A DNA stretch of 62,684 nt from Prochlorococcus sp. AG-388-F11 (lineage in GTDB: Bacteria > Cyanobacteriota > Cyanobacteriia > PCC-6307 > Cyanobiaceae), in NCBI GenBank assembly GCA_003279845.1, contig QCGP01000008.1, positions 1-62,684 on the forward strand, read 5' to 3'. The position numbers were made by a program, and so were the translations under genes. The notes under the pieces are model-generated. The model saw only the letters and a program-made list of their open reading frames with translations. It did not search any database and was not told the DNA's origin. Below are positions 44,413 through 53,834 of the stretch, one piece after another (position 1 is the stretch's first letter; each line of letters opens with the position of its first letter).

Positions 44413-45075
44413 AATTTAATTCTATCAATTTTGAATTTTCTTATCAATCCCTATTATTCTAAAGGGTAGTTGCCTTAATCATTCGGAAATTGACTTTTAT
44501 TTATTTTCATCTTTAATATGTCGAAGTGGTGATTCCTAATAAAAATTTGAAATATTAATAAGTAAATTCAAACAAATAAATGGTTATTGATAATTGAAAT
44601 CCTTTTTAATGATTTTACAAAAAAAAATTTTTTAATATTTTGGAGCTAACTAATTGCCAAGCTTTATGATTTCAATAGTTCTACATATTCCAATATTTTC
44701 ATTATCTTTATGAGCTAGAAAAATAGAATATTATTATTTGGTGAAGATTTTATTTTGCAATAAAAAATCTTTTAAAATCTAGTAAGGAAAAATGAATTAA
44801 ATTTTTCTTTGAAAAAGAATATTAATTAAGTTTTTTAATTAATTTGCCTGATAGTTAAAATCATAAATCAATGACAAAATACGGTAAATGAAAAAAAATA
44901 ACTTTCTATTTTTACTTAAAAATCTTAGGTGTAGAAATTAAATTAAATTCTTTAGTAAATTTTTTTAAACATAACATTCTTAAGTTTTGTGATTATATTT
45001 TATTGTTTCTAATAAATATATCTTTTTGAAGACTAAAATTAAAAAATATTTTTAAGTTTTAGTAAATAAAATATA
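44413..45075. other. 663-base intergenic region between divergent operons
   Basis: No gene or convincing remnant. It separates the fnlA operon (minus) from the kelch oxidase gene (plus) and must hold both promoters. A 23-codon open stretch on the minus strand near 44651-44720 (reading ...LAHKDNENIGICRTIEIIKLGN) looks faintly coding but is too short to assign. Confidence 0.4.
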
Positions 45076-46959
45076 GTGAAAAAAAAAATTATTAAATCAT
45101 TTTCTATATTAATTTTATTAATATCTACTCTTATAGTCTTATTTAGCTCAATTTTAAATTTATATGAAAAAAGAAGTAAAGTTCTAAATAAATTAGGAAT
45201 TTTAAATGTTCATGAACATGGAGATGGTAATCATCATAATGAAAAAAGATTTTTGGTTAATCCTTTAAAAAAATCAAAAAGACAAGTACCGCCAGCAAAT
45301 ATAAAAGATTTAAAAATAAATAAAAATAGCGATATTTATGGTCAATGGACTGCTCCTATAGATTGGAATGTACAAGCAGTTCATGCTGTTTTATTACCCA
45401 GTGGCGAAGTCATGACTTTCGGCGCTTTCGGGATCGAAAAAAAAGAAGATAAAGATATTAGAGCCAACAAAGACCTAATACTTACAAATGGTTTCCCTTT
45501 AGAAAGGGATAGTGGTTCCCACCAATGGCACCAACATGATGTAAATAGCGGCATAGATTTTGATATTTGGGATCCAGAAAAAGGAGTAAATGATGAATCT
45601 CATATATTATTTAAAAATCCAGTTGTAATGGATGCTTTTTGTTCTGTTGTTAGAGTTATTGATAAAAACAAAGTTTTTATTGTTGGTGGTAATGTAAATC
45701 AAAGTGCTAATTACCCTGATACCCAGCATCAGACAATGTTATATGACGTACAGGATAAGGAATTCAAATTATCTAAAAATTTAAACTATGAAAGATGGTA
45801 TGGATCAGTTGTTATAACTGGCGACCAAAAAATGATCATTTTTGGTGGAAGGGATAATTCTAATGGTGTAACCAGTATAATTCCAGAAATTATAAATTTG
45901 AAAAGTATTGATGAAGGTTGGAAACCATTAGAACAATCAAAAAGTAATGACCTTTTTGGAAATCAAGATGCTGAAGAATGGAGTTATCCAAGAGCTTACT
46001 TAGCCTCTGATGGAAATGTTGTAGGAATTTCTTATAACAAAACTTGGGTAATGGATTTAAAAGATAATTTTCGAGTTACCAAAACTGGTGAAATACCTCT
46101 TGTAGAAAGTGGTATTTCAAAATTGGCGACCTACAAAAACCCAAATTATCCAAATATGGCTCATACTCATAAACATACTGATTATTTAAAATTATTAACT
46201 ATTGGAAGCCCAGTTGGAACTCAAAATTCAACATTAATGATTGATGAAAATAAGATTATTGTTTTTGGAGGAAAACAAGAGGGTGACGAATATTCGCCTT
46301 CTAATAGGGTATTTTTGATAGATTTCTCAAATTCTTTCAAACCAATTTTTCAAGAATTAAAAAGTATGAAATATGCAAGAGGTAATGCAGATGCAACAAT
46401 AATGCCTGATGGAAATATCTTTATTAATGGTGGAAGTTCTAGTAATTCAGATTTGGAATTTAGTGTTTTTACTCCAGAAATATATAATCCAAATACCCAA
46501 GTTTCAAAGATAATGGATAAAGCGTATATGAGGAGAAATTACCATTCAGTAAGTTTATTGCTTAAAGACGGTCGAATTTTAACTGCTGGCGGTGATGTTT
46601 GGAATGCTGAAATTTTTTATCCTCCTTACTTATTTACAAAAGATGTAAATAACAATACCGTTTTAGCAAAAAGGCCCGAAATTATTAGCTTAAAAAAGGA
46701 AGTTAAAAGAGGAGAAAAAATTAATATTAATGTAAAAGGAGATGTTTCTAAGGTTAGTCTAATTTCAACAGGCTCAACTACACATGCTCAAGGATCTGAA
46801 AGTAAATTTAGGAATATTAAATTTAAAAAAATTTCAGACCAAAAAATCGAGATTAAATTGGATGATAATCCTAATAATATTCAAAACGGGAATTATTTGT
46901 TATTTGTGTTAGATTCAAAGGGTACTCCATCTGAAGGTGAAATAATATTTGTTAATTAA
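45076..46959 (+). CDS. Kelch-type galactose/glyoxal oxidase-like protein (putative copper radical oxidase)
   Basis: A 627-residue protein with a GTG start, an N-terminal signal/anchor helix (about 7-29), a His-rich stretch HEHGDGNHH (46-54), a kelch propeller (repeated IFGGR, VFGGK, INGGSS, TAGGD strands) and a C-terminal DUF1929-like domain. Residues in the right order for the copper-radical site of galactose and glyoxal oxidases are visible: Cys189 (DAFCSV) and Tyr242 (ERWYGS) for the cross-link, Tyr489/His490 (RNYHSV) and His570 (STTHAQ). It should be exported and oxidise a sugar hydroxyl or aldehyde, producing H2O2. It is a single gene with long upstream and downstream gaps. Activity needs testing, but the ligand set looks complete. 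Confidence 0.8.
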   Translation: MKKKIIKSFSILILLISTLIVLFSSILNLYEKRSKVLNKLGILNVHEHGDGNHHNEKRFLVNPLKKSKRQVPPANIKDLKINKNSDIYGQWTAPIDWNVQAVHAVLLPSGEVMTFGAFGIEKKEDKDIRANKDLILTNGFPLERDSGSHQWHQHDVNSGIDFDIWDPEKGVNDESHILFKNPVVMDAFCSVVRVIDKNKVFIVGGNVNQSANYPDTQHQTMLYDVQDKEFKLSKNLNYERWYGSVVITGDQKMIIFGGRDNSNGVTSIIPEIINLKSIDEGWKPLEQSKSNDLFGNQDAEEWSYPRAYLASDGNVVGISYNKTWVMDLKDNFRVTKTGEIPLVESGISKLATYKNPNYPNMAHTHKHTDYLKLLTIGSPVGTQNSTLMIDENKIIVFGGKQEGDEYSPSNRVFLIDFSNSFKPIFQELKSMKYARGNADATIMPDGNIFINGGSSSNSDLEFSVFTPEIYNPNTQVSKIMDKAYMRRNYHSVSLLLKDGRILTAGGDVWNAEIFYPPYLFTKDVNNNTVLAKRPEIISLKKEVKRGEKININVKGDVSKVSLISTGSTTHAQGSESKFRNIKFKKISDQKIEIKLDDNPNNIQNGNYLLFVLDSKGTPSEGEIIFVN

Positions 46960-47278
46960 ATCATTTAAATACATTTTTCAAAATTTTTTATTATTAAAAT
47001 TGATCTGATAATTAATAAAAATTAAATTATTCCAGTAGATATTGGATTAGAGCTGATTCAAACCTTTAATCCCATTTACCCTATTCAGGATTAAAAAGCA
47101 TTATCTTTACTTGGTATTACAGTATTTATATTATTTTTTGAAAATAGATAATTTCTCAAATATGTGCAATTTTTTTTAATAAAAATAAGAAATTATTTTA
47201 AAAAAGTTTAAAAAATAATGACTTATTAGTAATTAACTTTTAATTTGTTTACTATTTGAATTACAAATAATTTTTTTA
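46960..47278 (+). other. Intergenic region, no confident gene
   Basis: AT-rich spacer between the kelch oxidase and the methyltransferase. Two overlapping short frames around 47035-47150 (one reading IPVDIGLELIQTFNPIYP, then ALSLLGITVFILFF) look vaguely like a membrane-protein tail, but two frames are equally open, so no call is made. Confidence 0.3.
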
Positions 47279-48217
47279 ATGGATAAATTTACAAAAAAAT
47301 TACTAAATAATATTTATTTAAAAAATAATGAAAGATATAAATCTAGCCATTGGATAAAGTATACAAAAGATTTTAATTTTAATGATGGAGTAATTTCTGG
47401 AATATCTGGATTTAGTAAAACCACAAAAAAGTTCCCTCTTTTAGGTTTTTATCACAAGATTCTTCAAAAATTTAATTTTAATAATATTGATTTTTCTTTT
47501 GATAATTTTTGGTATAAAACTGCACATTCTGCAATGACTAAACAATCAAGAGTTGTCGATTTGTGTGTTTTGAGACAGGTCTTAACATTAGAATTGCTTG
47601 AGGAAAAAATTAATTTAAATAATATTAATAATATTTGTGTCATTGGTGATGGACAATCTAACTTTGTGGCAATTGCATTAGAAAGTAAAAAATTTAAGAA
47701 AGTTTTGAGTATCAATCTTCCCGAAGTTCTTTTAAATGATTTTAGTTTAATAAAAAAAATGGGATTCCCTTTAAATAAAATTGCATTATTAGAGACAAAA
47801 AATGAAGTTCAAAATTTCCTTGATGATGAAAATATTAAGTTTGCAATGATTGAAGCAAACAACGCAAATATTATTTCTGAAAAAAAAATTGATTTATTTA
47901 TAAATATTGCAAGTTTTGGAGAAATGAATTTAGATATGGTTTCTAATTACTTCAATATTATAAAGTCTAGTATTAATGGTACCTATCTTTATTCATGCAA
48001 TAGAGAACAAAAAGAACTTCCAGATGGAACAATAACTAAGGAAAAAGATTATCCATGGGAAGGCTTTACACAAAAAATATTAGATGAGAAAGCGCCTTGG
48101 CATTTAACTTACTATATATTGAGACGAGGTTTAATCCCAATTCCTAAGATTAAAATTCCATTTGATGGCCCAATAATTCATAAACTTCTTTTTTATCCCC
48201 CAGTTAAAAATAAATAG
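47279..48217 (+). CDS. Putative sugar O-methyltransferase (NanM type)
   Basis: A 312-residue protein of the putative sugar O-methyltransferase family. The SAM-binding strand is ICVIGDGQSNFVAIAL (around 119-134). The family's second half is clear: LFINIASFGEMN, then YSCNREQKELPDG (about 238-250) and DYPWEGF, followed by KAPWHLTYY. These match the C-N-R-x-x-K-x-L-x-D-G and Y-P-W blocks of the methyltran_NanM family found in nonulosonate and O-antigen clusters. It probably methylates the terminal sugar. Single plus-strand gene; 480 bases follow with no gene. Confidence 0.82.
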   Translation: MDKFTKKLLNNIYLKNNERYKSSHWIKYTKDFNFNDGVISGISGFSKTTKKFPLLGFYHKILQKFNFNNIDFSFDNFWYKTAHSAMTKQSRVVDLCVLRQVLTLELLEEKINLNNINNICVIGDGQSNFVAIALESKKFKKVLSINLPEVLLNDFSLIKKMGFPLNKIALLETKNEVQNFLDDENIKFAMIEANNANIISEKKIDLFINIASFGEMNLDMVSNYFNIIKSSINGTYLYSCNREQKELPDGTITKEKDYPWEGFTQKILDEKAPWHLTYYILRRGLIPIPKIKIPFDGPIIHKLLFYPPVKNK

Positions 48218-48695
48218 ATAAGCATTTGGACTTTTATTTATTTGTATAATATATTAAAAAAAAATATTTAAAAAAAATTCAATAATATTAAGTTTTTTAG
48301 AAATTAAATATAGTTTTTAATCATTTTTTAATTTCTTACTAAGCCTTAAATTTTGAGTATGGATTGAACTCATAAAGAATTCAAGAAAAATAACTTTCTA
48401 ACTTAAAAAAATCTTTAACATTGAAGATTTATTAGCAAAAGTAAGTACGGTAAATTCTGTTGCGATATTTTAAAATCCAAAAAAAAGAAATGAAATAGTT
48501 TTCAGTAGTAATAGAACTTTAATACTTAAATGCAAAATCCAAGTTAAATATCCCTGTCAAATCAAAATTAATTAACTAATTAAATATTTATTTCTTCTTT
48601 TTTTAATTTAACAGCTTATTCATAACTTGTAGATTGTGATTTTTTAAGTTTATCTTTACAGTGATTTTTAACTAAATTCAGAAATATTTAAAAAA
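48218..48695. other. Intergenic region between convergent genes
   Basis: About 480 bases between the O-methyltransferase (plus) and the aldo/keto reductase (minus). All frames are broken by frequent stops and I see no recognisable remnant. A short open stretch around 48429-48475 does not resemble a known protein. Confidence 0.35.
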
Positions 48696-49583
48696 TTATA
48701 AATTCCATTTTCTAGGATCGATCAAATAATTATCTACATTATTATGTGCAAGACTATTTATTGAAATTTTATTATTATCTTTTTTAATTCTCTCTAATAT
48801 TTCTATCAATTCAACAAGGTGATTTAATTTATTAATTCCAATAGTAAAAGAGTCAACAAATTTTTTCTGCAAAACATATCTAATGCATATTTCCTTATTT
48901 GGAATTTTCTTTTTTAAACAATATTTCTGAAATAAAAGATGTTGCTCTTTAAATCTAGATAAAATACATTTTTCTGAAATTAAAAATCCCTGTAAATATA
49001 TGGAACGAGCTATAACTTTATTTTTTAAGTCTATTAATTTTTCTTTTTTTAAAAGATCTGCAGTATCATCAAAAATATTTAAAGGTGCTTGAATTTCATT
49101 AATATGATTTCTAAATTTATTATCTAAATTAAAAACCTCTGATTTAGAATATATTGATAAACCTTTTTTAAAGTTGTATCTATTATCGATATATTTGAAA
49201 GCTTCTAATACAATGTTCTTTAAATTACTTGAAATAATATCTGGAGTATGACATAAAACTGTATCTAGTTTTTCTCCAAATATTTGGTAACTTTTATCGA
49301 TTTGTAATTTAATATCTTCAATCTTACTTTGTTTTGTAACTTTAAATTTAGAAGTAATTTTTAAATTATGTTTTTTATAATCTTTCAAAATATTGCCTAA
49401 TATTTTTTCTGAATCTCCATAGCAATTTGATGTATCGATTTGAAATCCTCCATTATTTACAAATAAATCGATAATTTCATATAACTCTTTGAAAGATGTG
49501 ACTTTATTTTGATTAAGTATTCCATAAATATTGCCAAATGATGCAGTGCCAAGTGAAACTTTTGAAAGGCAATCCATTGTCAT
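48696..49583 (-). CDS. Aldo/keto reductase
   Basis: A 295-residue aldo/keto reductase. The catalytic tetrad is complete: Asp50 and Tyr55 in QIDTSNCYGDSE, Lys79 in ITSKF, and His112 in LCHTPD. The start VSLGTASFGNIYGI (9-22) is the family's first strand-loop. It probably reduces a keto or aldehyde group of a sugar intermediate. Such reductases commonly accompany nonulosonate and deoxysugar genes. It is the last gene in a three-gene operon with PseC and an RmlD-like reductase; 13 bp separate it from pseC. Confidence 0.88.
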   Translation of the reverse strand: MTMDCLSKVSLGTASFGNIYGILNQNKVTSFKELYEIIDLFVNNGGFQIDTSNCYGDSEKILGNILKDYKKHNLKITSKFKVTKQSKIEDIKLQIDKSYQIFGEKLDTVLCHTPDIISSNLKNIVLEAFKYIDNRYNFKKGLSIYSKSEVFNLDNKFRNHINEIQAPLNIFDDTADLLKKEKLIDLKNKVIARSIYLQGFLISEKCILSRFKEQHLLFQKYCLKKKIPNKEICIRYVLQKKFVDSFTIGINKLNHLVELIEILERIKKDNNKISINSLAHNNVDNYLIDPRKWNL

Positions 49584-49596
49584 ATTAGAGGGGGAT

Positions 49597-50769
49597 CTAA
49601 ATTAAATTCATTTCAACTATGCCTTTTTTTAAAATTTCTATCACTTTCTTTTGAGACTCTAATTCAAGAGACGTATACAAAGGCATGCTAAAGGATGTAA
49701 CTCCATATCTCTCAGAGTTCGGATAGTCTCCTTCTTGAAAACCCATTTTCCTATAAAAAGGATGCAAGTGAATTGGCCAATAATGCAGTTGTACAAAAAT
49801 ATCGTTATTCCTCATGTAATTGAATAGATTTCTATGCTGATCTTTAGAAGCTTTCAAAATACTTACAATTGCCAGATGATATGCACTATAGGTTCCTTCA
49901 GGCTGAAGAAGGAATTTTATATTTGGCGAATCATTAAAAGCAATCTCATAATTTTTCATAAGAAGATGTCTTTTTACTAAAAAATCATCAAGCCTTGATA
50001 ACTGACTAATACCAAGTGCCGCTTGTATTTCATTAAAACGATAATTAAAGCCTAAATCTTGCTGTTCGTAATACCATGGCCCTGGTCTTTCAAGCTCAAA
50101 CTCATCAATTTTTCTTGTAATCCCATGACCTCTTAACTTAGATATTTTATCCGCTAAAAGTTTATTATTAGTAACTGCAATACCACCTTCGAGAGTTGTC
50201 ATAACTTTTACTGGATGAAAACTAAAAATAGTTATATCACTATATTTACAATTGCCAACGGGCTGGTCAAAGTAGGTTGCACCAATAGCATGACTAGCAT
50301 CTTCAATTACAGCAAAACCATATTTCTTAGATAATTGACTTATTCTTTTCATATTACAAATGGATCCTGCTAAGTGAACTGGTATCAGTATCTTTGGTAA
50401 TTTCCCAATTTTTTCAGCATGTTTTAACTTGATTTCCAATAATTCAACACTCATTAGAGCTGTATCTGGATCGATATCTACGAAATCAACTGAAGCCCTG
50501 CAATAAAGAGCACAATTTGCTGAAGCAACAAAACTTATTGGACTTGTCCAAACAATATCTCCTTTCTTTAAGCCAAGAGCAATACAGGATAAGTGCAAAG
50601 CACTTGTAGCACTATTTGTCGATATCGCATATCTTGCTGCAACTCTCTCTGCAACCTTTGATTCAAACTTCAAAAGTAATGGGCCTTGAGTTAATACATC
50701 ACCTTTTAAAGCATCAACTACAGCCTGAATATCCTCAGCAGAGATATCTTGTTGCGAGTACTTAATCAT
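49597..50769 (-). CDS. pseC: PseC-like sugar aminotransferase
   Basis: About 390 residues, DegT/DnrJ/EryC1 family. It begins MIKYSQQDISAEDIQAV, followed by LTQGPLLLKFE (26-36), very like PseC. The PLP site includes Asp157 (IEDASHAIG) and Lys188 (FSFHPVKVMTTLEGG). YEQQDLGFNYRFNEIQAALG is also diagnostic. PseC aminates the 4-keto product of PseB to give UDP-4-amino-4,6-dideoxy-AltNAc. The ATG at 50769 is preferred over a TTG two codons upstream. PseB itself is not found in the window, so the keto-sugar must come from a gene elsewhere or from the FnlA-type dehydratase. Confidence 0.88.
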   Translation of the reverse strand: MIKYSQQDISAEDIQAVVDALKGDVLTQGPLLLKFESKVAERVAARYAISTNSATSALHLSCIALGLKKGDIVWTSPISFVASANCALYCRASVDFVDIDPDTALMSVELLEIKLKHAEKIGKLPKILIPVHLAGSICNMKRISQLSKKYGFAVIEDASHAIGATYFDQPVGNCKYSDITIFSFHPVKVMTTLEGGIAVTNNKLLADKISKLRGHGITRKIDEFELERPGPWYYEQQDLGFNYRFNEIQAALGISQLSRLDDFLVKRHLLMKNYEIAFNDSPNIKFLLQPEGTYSAYHLAIVSILKASKDQHRNLFNYMRNNDIFVQLHYWPIHLHPFYRKMGFQEGDYPNSERYGVTSFSMPLYTSLELESQKKVIEILKKGIVEMNLI

Positions 50770-50771
50770 AT

Positions 50772-51680
50772 TCAAATTCTAGATTTAGTATGTTCGTATA
50801 GTAAAGCAACATGATCAATTACTTTACCAAATGATTGATTTAGGATTAGTGAGGCTTTTTTATTTGATAAACCCATACAAAGAGGCCTTTTAGTAAGATC
50901 TTTTCTTTCTTTAATAGAACTTTTATTAATTAATCTTTGGGATAAATTAAATGCGTTAGCAATATATTCACCAAATTTGTACTTTGATATCACATCGTCT
51001 GCTGAAATATTATAAATTCCACTTGCACCCAAATCTAAAAGCTTATGAGCATACTCAGGCACTTTAGATCCAATAATTGGACTAAAACAAACATCATCAA
51101 AAAGATTAATTATTTCATTATTAGTTAGATCATTTATTATCCAATCACTTATAGAAACTCTATGTTTTGGCCCCTTACCAAAAAAATTTGTTCGACATAC
51201 TAATGCTTTGGGATTTTCTCTAAGAACTTCGCATTCTCCCAAATATTTTGATTTCGCATAGTTATTTACCAAAATAGGGATATCATTTTCGGTAAATAAC
51301 TTATTTTCATTTCCAAATAAATGATCAGTAGAAATATGTATAAGTTTTGTATTAGTAGTACTACAAGCTTTTGCAACTATACTTGCAAGCTTTTGATTAA
51401 CAGCAAAAGCTAAATCAGGATAATTCTCACACTTCTCCACATTAGATATACCTGCTAAGTTAATAACTATATGAATATTTAGTTTCTTAATTTGTTTTAC
51501 AATTTCATCAAAACTAAATAAATCAATTTGTATACTTTTTAGGTTTTTATAATTTAATTGTCTCTGATGAGCAACTAATATAATTTCGAATTCTTTGAAC
51601 ATTTTATTTATCCAAAAATATCCTAACAATCCAGAAGCACCTGTTATTAATATTCTTTTTTTATTATTTAAGAGACTCAT
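50772..51680 (-). CDS. RmlD-like NAD(P)-dependent sugar reductase
   Basis: A 302-residue extended SDR of the RmlD substrate-binding family. ILITGASGLLGYFW (10-23), LAGISNVEKCE, HISTDHLFG and NYAKSKYLGE (Tyr, Lys of the active site) are all present. RTNFFGKGPKHRVSISDWI and DVCFSPIIGSKVPEY are typical of the family. It may reduce a 4-keto-6-deoxy sugar. It is the first gene of the PseC operon. Since the fnlA-fnlC operon lacks a capF/fnlB gene, which is RmlD-like, this is the only visible candidate to fill that step; that is inference. Confidence 0.85.
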   Translation of the reverse strand: MSLLNNKKRILITGASGLLGYFWINKMFKEFEIILVAHQRQLNYKNLKSIQIDLFSFDEIVKQIKKLNIHIVINLAGISNVEKCENYPDLAFAVNQKLASIVAKACSTTNTKLIHISTDHLFGNENKLFTENDIPILVNNYAKSKYLGECEVLRENPKALVCRTNFFGKGPKHRVSISDWIINDLTNNEIINLFDDVCFSPIIGSKVPEYAHKLLDLGASGIYNISADDVISKYKFGEYIANAFNLSQRLINKSSIKERKDLTKRPLCMGLSNKKASLILNQSFGKVIDHVALLYEHTKSRI

Positions 51681-52205
51681 TTATTGCTAAAAGAGAATAT
51701 CTAATTTTTAAAATCATATCATTAGATAACTTGATTTAATTTATGAATTACTTTTAAAAAAAAAGACCTAGTGGTTAAAAAAAAATTTTTCAAATTAAAT
51801 TAGATAAAAGTTCTAAATTTTGTCTAAAATATTTCTTATTGTTCAAGCTATGGCAAAATTAATAAAAATACCTCTTTATTAATTTGATATCCATCAAAAA
51901 GATTTAATTTATGAAGGTTTTATTAAAAACAATTTATAAACTTGATCTTGTAACTATGTAATTAACAATAAAATCGCCTAAAAGAGAGATCCTTATTCTT
52001 TAATTTCAATTTAGAAAAAAAAACTATTCTTATTAGAAAAAGAAGAGTCTATATCCAAAACAAATAAAGTTAAAATGCAATCAATTTAATTTTTAAATTA
52101 CGTTTTTTATTAATCTTATATTTTCAATTTTTTTTATGCAAAAAGTTCACTATGATACATAATAAATGATTTTCATACGATAAATTAAGCTATTTAGATA
52201 AATAC
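51681..52205. other. 525-base divergent intergenic region
   Basis: Between the RmlD-like gene (minus) and the asparagine-synthase-like gene (plus). It holds no gene I can recognise and must contain promoters for both operons. AT-rich throughout with many TATAAT-like hexamers that cannot be ranked by eye. Confidence 0.4.
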
Positions 52206-53801
52206 ATGAAAGTTTCAACATCAGAAATTTCAAATGACCAAGAAATTTTCTTTAGATTAGAAAAAAATGAGATAATCAAATCATCAGATATACGTGAGCT
52301 TGTAAATAAAGATACACGACTAAGTTCAATAATTACTCAAATCTTCGATGTTTATGGGTCAAGAGTACCTTATCCTTTTACCATATTTGATGGGATATTT
52401 AGATTAGATAATAGAAATCCTTATGAAATCCTTTGTGAAGATAATCAAATATCTCTTTCTTATCCAGAGCCTTTGAATAATATTGATGATGATTGGGATT
52501 TAAATCAATATTTTGACATATTAAGCAATGCATTTAGATGTGAGACAAAATATGCAGCTGTTTTTCTTTCTTCTGGTTGGGATAGCTCTTCTATCCTAGC
52601 TTCTTTGGTAGAGCAAATGCCTTCAGAAAATATTAAAACATTCACTTTGAGTATGGACTACGGTGAAGACACACCTTTCAATGTTTACGAGTTGAACAAG
52701 GTTCAAAATATTTGTAAACATTATGGGATAGAAAATATTACAGTTCCAGGTAAATACAATGTATTAAATGAAGATGAGCTGGATGAATATCTTAAAAAAT
52801 CTAGTCTAAAAATGTTATTTAGTTATGTTGCTGTTAACCATAAAAATCTTTGGGAAAGCGTTATTGAATATGGATTTCTTGAAAAAGATACTACGATATA
52901 TGCTGGGGAATATAGTGATGGTGCTCATAATTTTGGGTTTGCGCAAAACTTTGGAGCAATTTATCCCGAAAAAGGATTTAGACAGTATGGAGATAAGATA
53001 AGGAATTATTTTTTATCACCTTCTTTTTTAAAAAGATTAATTAGAGATAATAACTTTGAGAATGATTTTCTTGTTAAAAACTTTGCTCCTGCTGAACTTA
53101 TTAATTATAAAGATTGGGAAGAAGGAGAATTAATGTTAGATCTTATTAAAAAAGTTTATATAGACGATGCAAGAGGACCATTTTTGTTTCAATCAATTTT
53201 CAAAGAAGAATATAAATCTAGAGCATCTGAACTTATTAATAAAACTATCTTTAAGAATGATAAGCCTGAAAGTCTTGATCAATGGTATTCATTAATACTT
53301 AGACATTACAATAATTTCCATTGGTCTGGATCAACTGTAAAAGGTATTTCTTTACATAATCCTGGAAACTTTCAAGTAAAAATGCCCTTCGGAGATAGAA
53401 AATTGTTAAACCTGCTAGAAAAAATGCCTACCAAATTTGGGAGAGGATTAGAGTTGCTCCCTACTAAGTATCCTTTAAAAAAATATTGTGAAATTAAGCT
53501 TAAGAATTATCCTTTTGAAGTTCAGGAAGGTCATCATGCTTATGTATATGATGTTAATCAGTCACTAACAACAGATACCGTATTATTTAGAAATACAGCA
53601 TTAAAGAATATTTTGAGAGATTCATGGAAAGATGATAAATATTTACTTAGAGAGAATTTTCTTAAAAATGAAATTTTTAATAAATACACCGATGAAATTT
53701 ATTCAGAAGAAAATATAGCTGAAGTTAGAACAATTAATCATGCAATATCATTTCATATGCTCGATCAATTTCTGGAATACTCTGGTTATAAAAAAAAATA
53801 A
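52206..53801 (+). CDS. Asparagine-synthase-like amidotransferase lacking the glutaminase domain
   Basis: A 531-residue protein with the ATP-pyrophosphatase domain of asparagine synthetase B. The PP-loop is LSSGWDSSS (121-129, usual SGGxDS), followed by TFTLSMDYGED and YAGEYSDGAHN (about 233-243). The N-terminal 100 residues do not start with the catalytic Cys2 of a glutaminase, so it would use free ammonia, a partner amidotransferase, or an amine as the nucleophile. Many such proteins make amide bonds in natural products or on uronic acids. Here a uronate amide is plausible, given UDP-GlcA and UDP-HexNAcA enzymes in the window. The aminotransferase gene follows by 33 bp. Confidence 0.8.
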   Translation: MKVSTSEISNDQEIFFRLEKNEIIKSSDIRELVNKDTRLSSIITQIFDVYGSRVPYPFTIFDGIFRLDNRNPYEILCEDNQISLSYPEPLNNIDDDWDLNQYFDILSNAFRCETKYAAVFLSSGWDSSSILASLVEQMPSENIKTFTLSMDYGEDTPFNVYELNKVQNICKHYGIENITVPGKYNVLNEDELDEYLKKSSLKMLFSYVAVNHKNLWESVIEYGFLEKDTTIYAGEYSDGAHNFGFAQNFGAIYPEKGFRQYGDKIRNYFLSPSFLKRLIRDNNFENDFLVKNFAPAELINYKDWEEGELMLDLIKKVYIDDARGPFLFQSIFKEEYKSRASELINKTIFKNDKPESLDQWYSLILRHYNNFHWSGSTVKGISLHNPGNFQVKMPFGDRKLLNLLEKMPTKFGRGLELLPTKYPLKKYCEIKLKNYPFEVQEGHHAYVYDVNQSLTTDTVLFRNTALKNILRDSWKDDKYLLRENFLKNEIFNKYTDEIYSEENIAEVRTINHAISFHMLDQFLEYSGYKKK

Positions 53802-53834
53802 TACACTAATATATCAATAAGTATTTTTGTAATT

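Noticed and set aside
44651..44720. Short minus-strand reading frame in the 44.4-45.1 kb gap
   Set aside because: Only 23 codons between stops and no family resemblance strong enough to call a remnant.
47035..47150. Possible membrane-protein tail in the 47.0-47.3 kb gap
   Set aside because: Two overlapping frames are equally open and neither has a start or a recognisable motif; likely chance in AT-rich DNA.
48385..48425. Similarity between AAATAACTTTCTA...CTTA stretches at about 44.9 kb and 48.4 kb as a dispersed repeat
   Set aside because: Short, imperfect and AT-rich; expected by chance at this composition.
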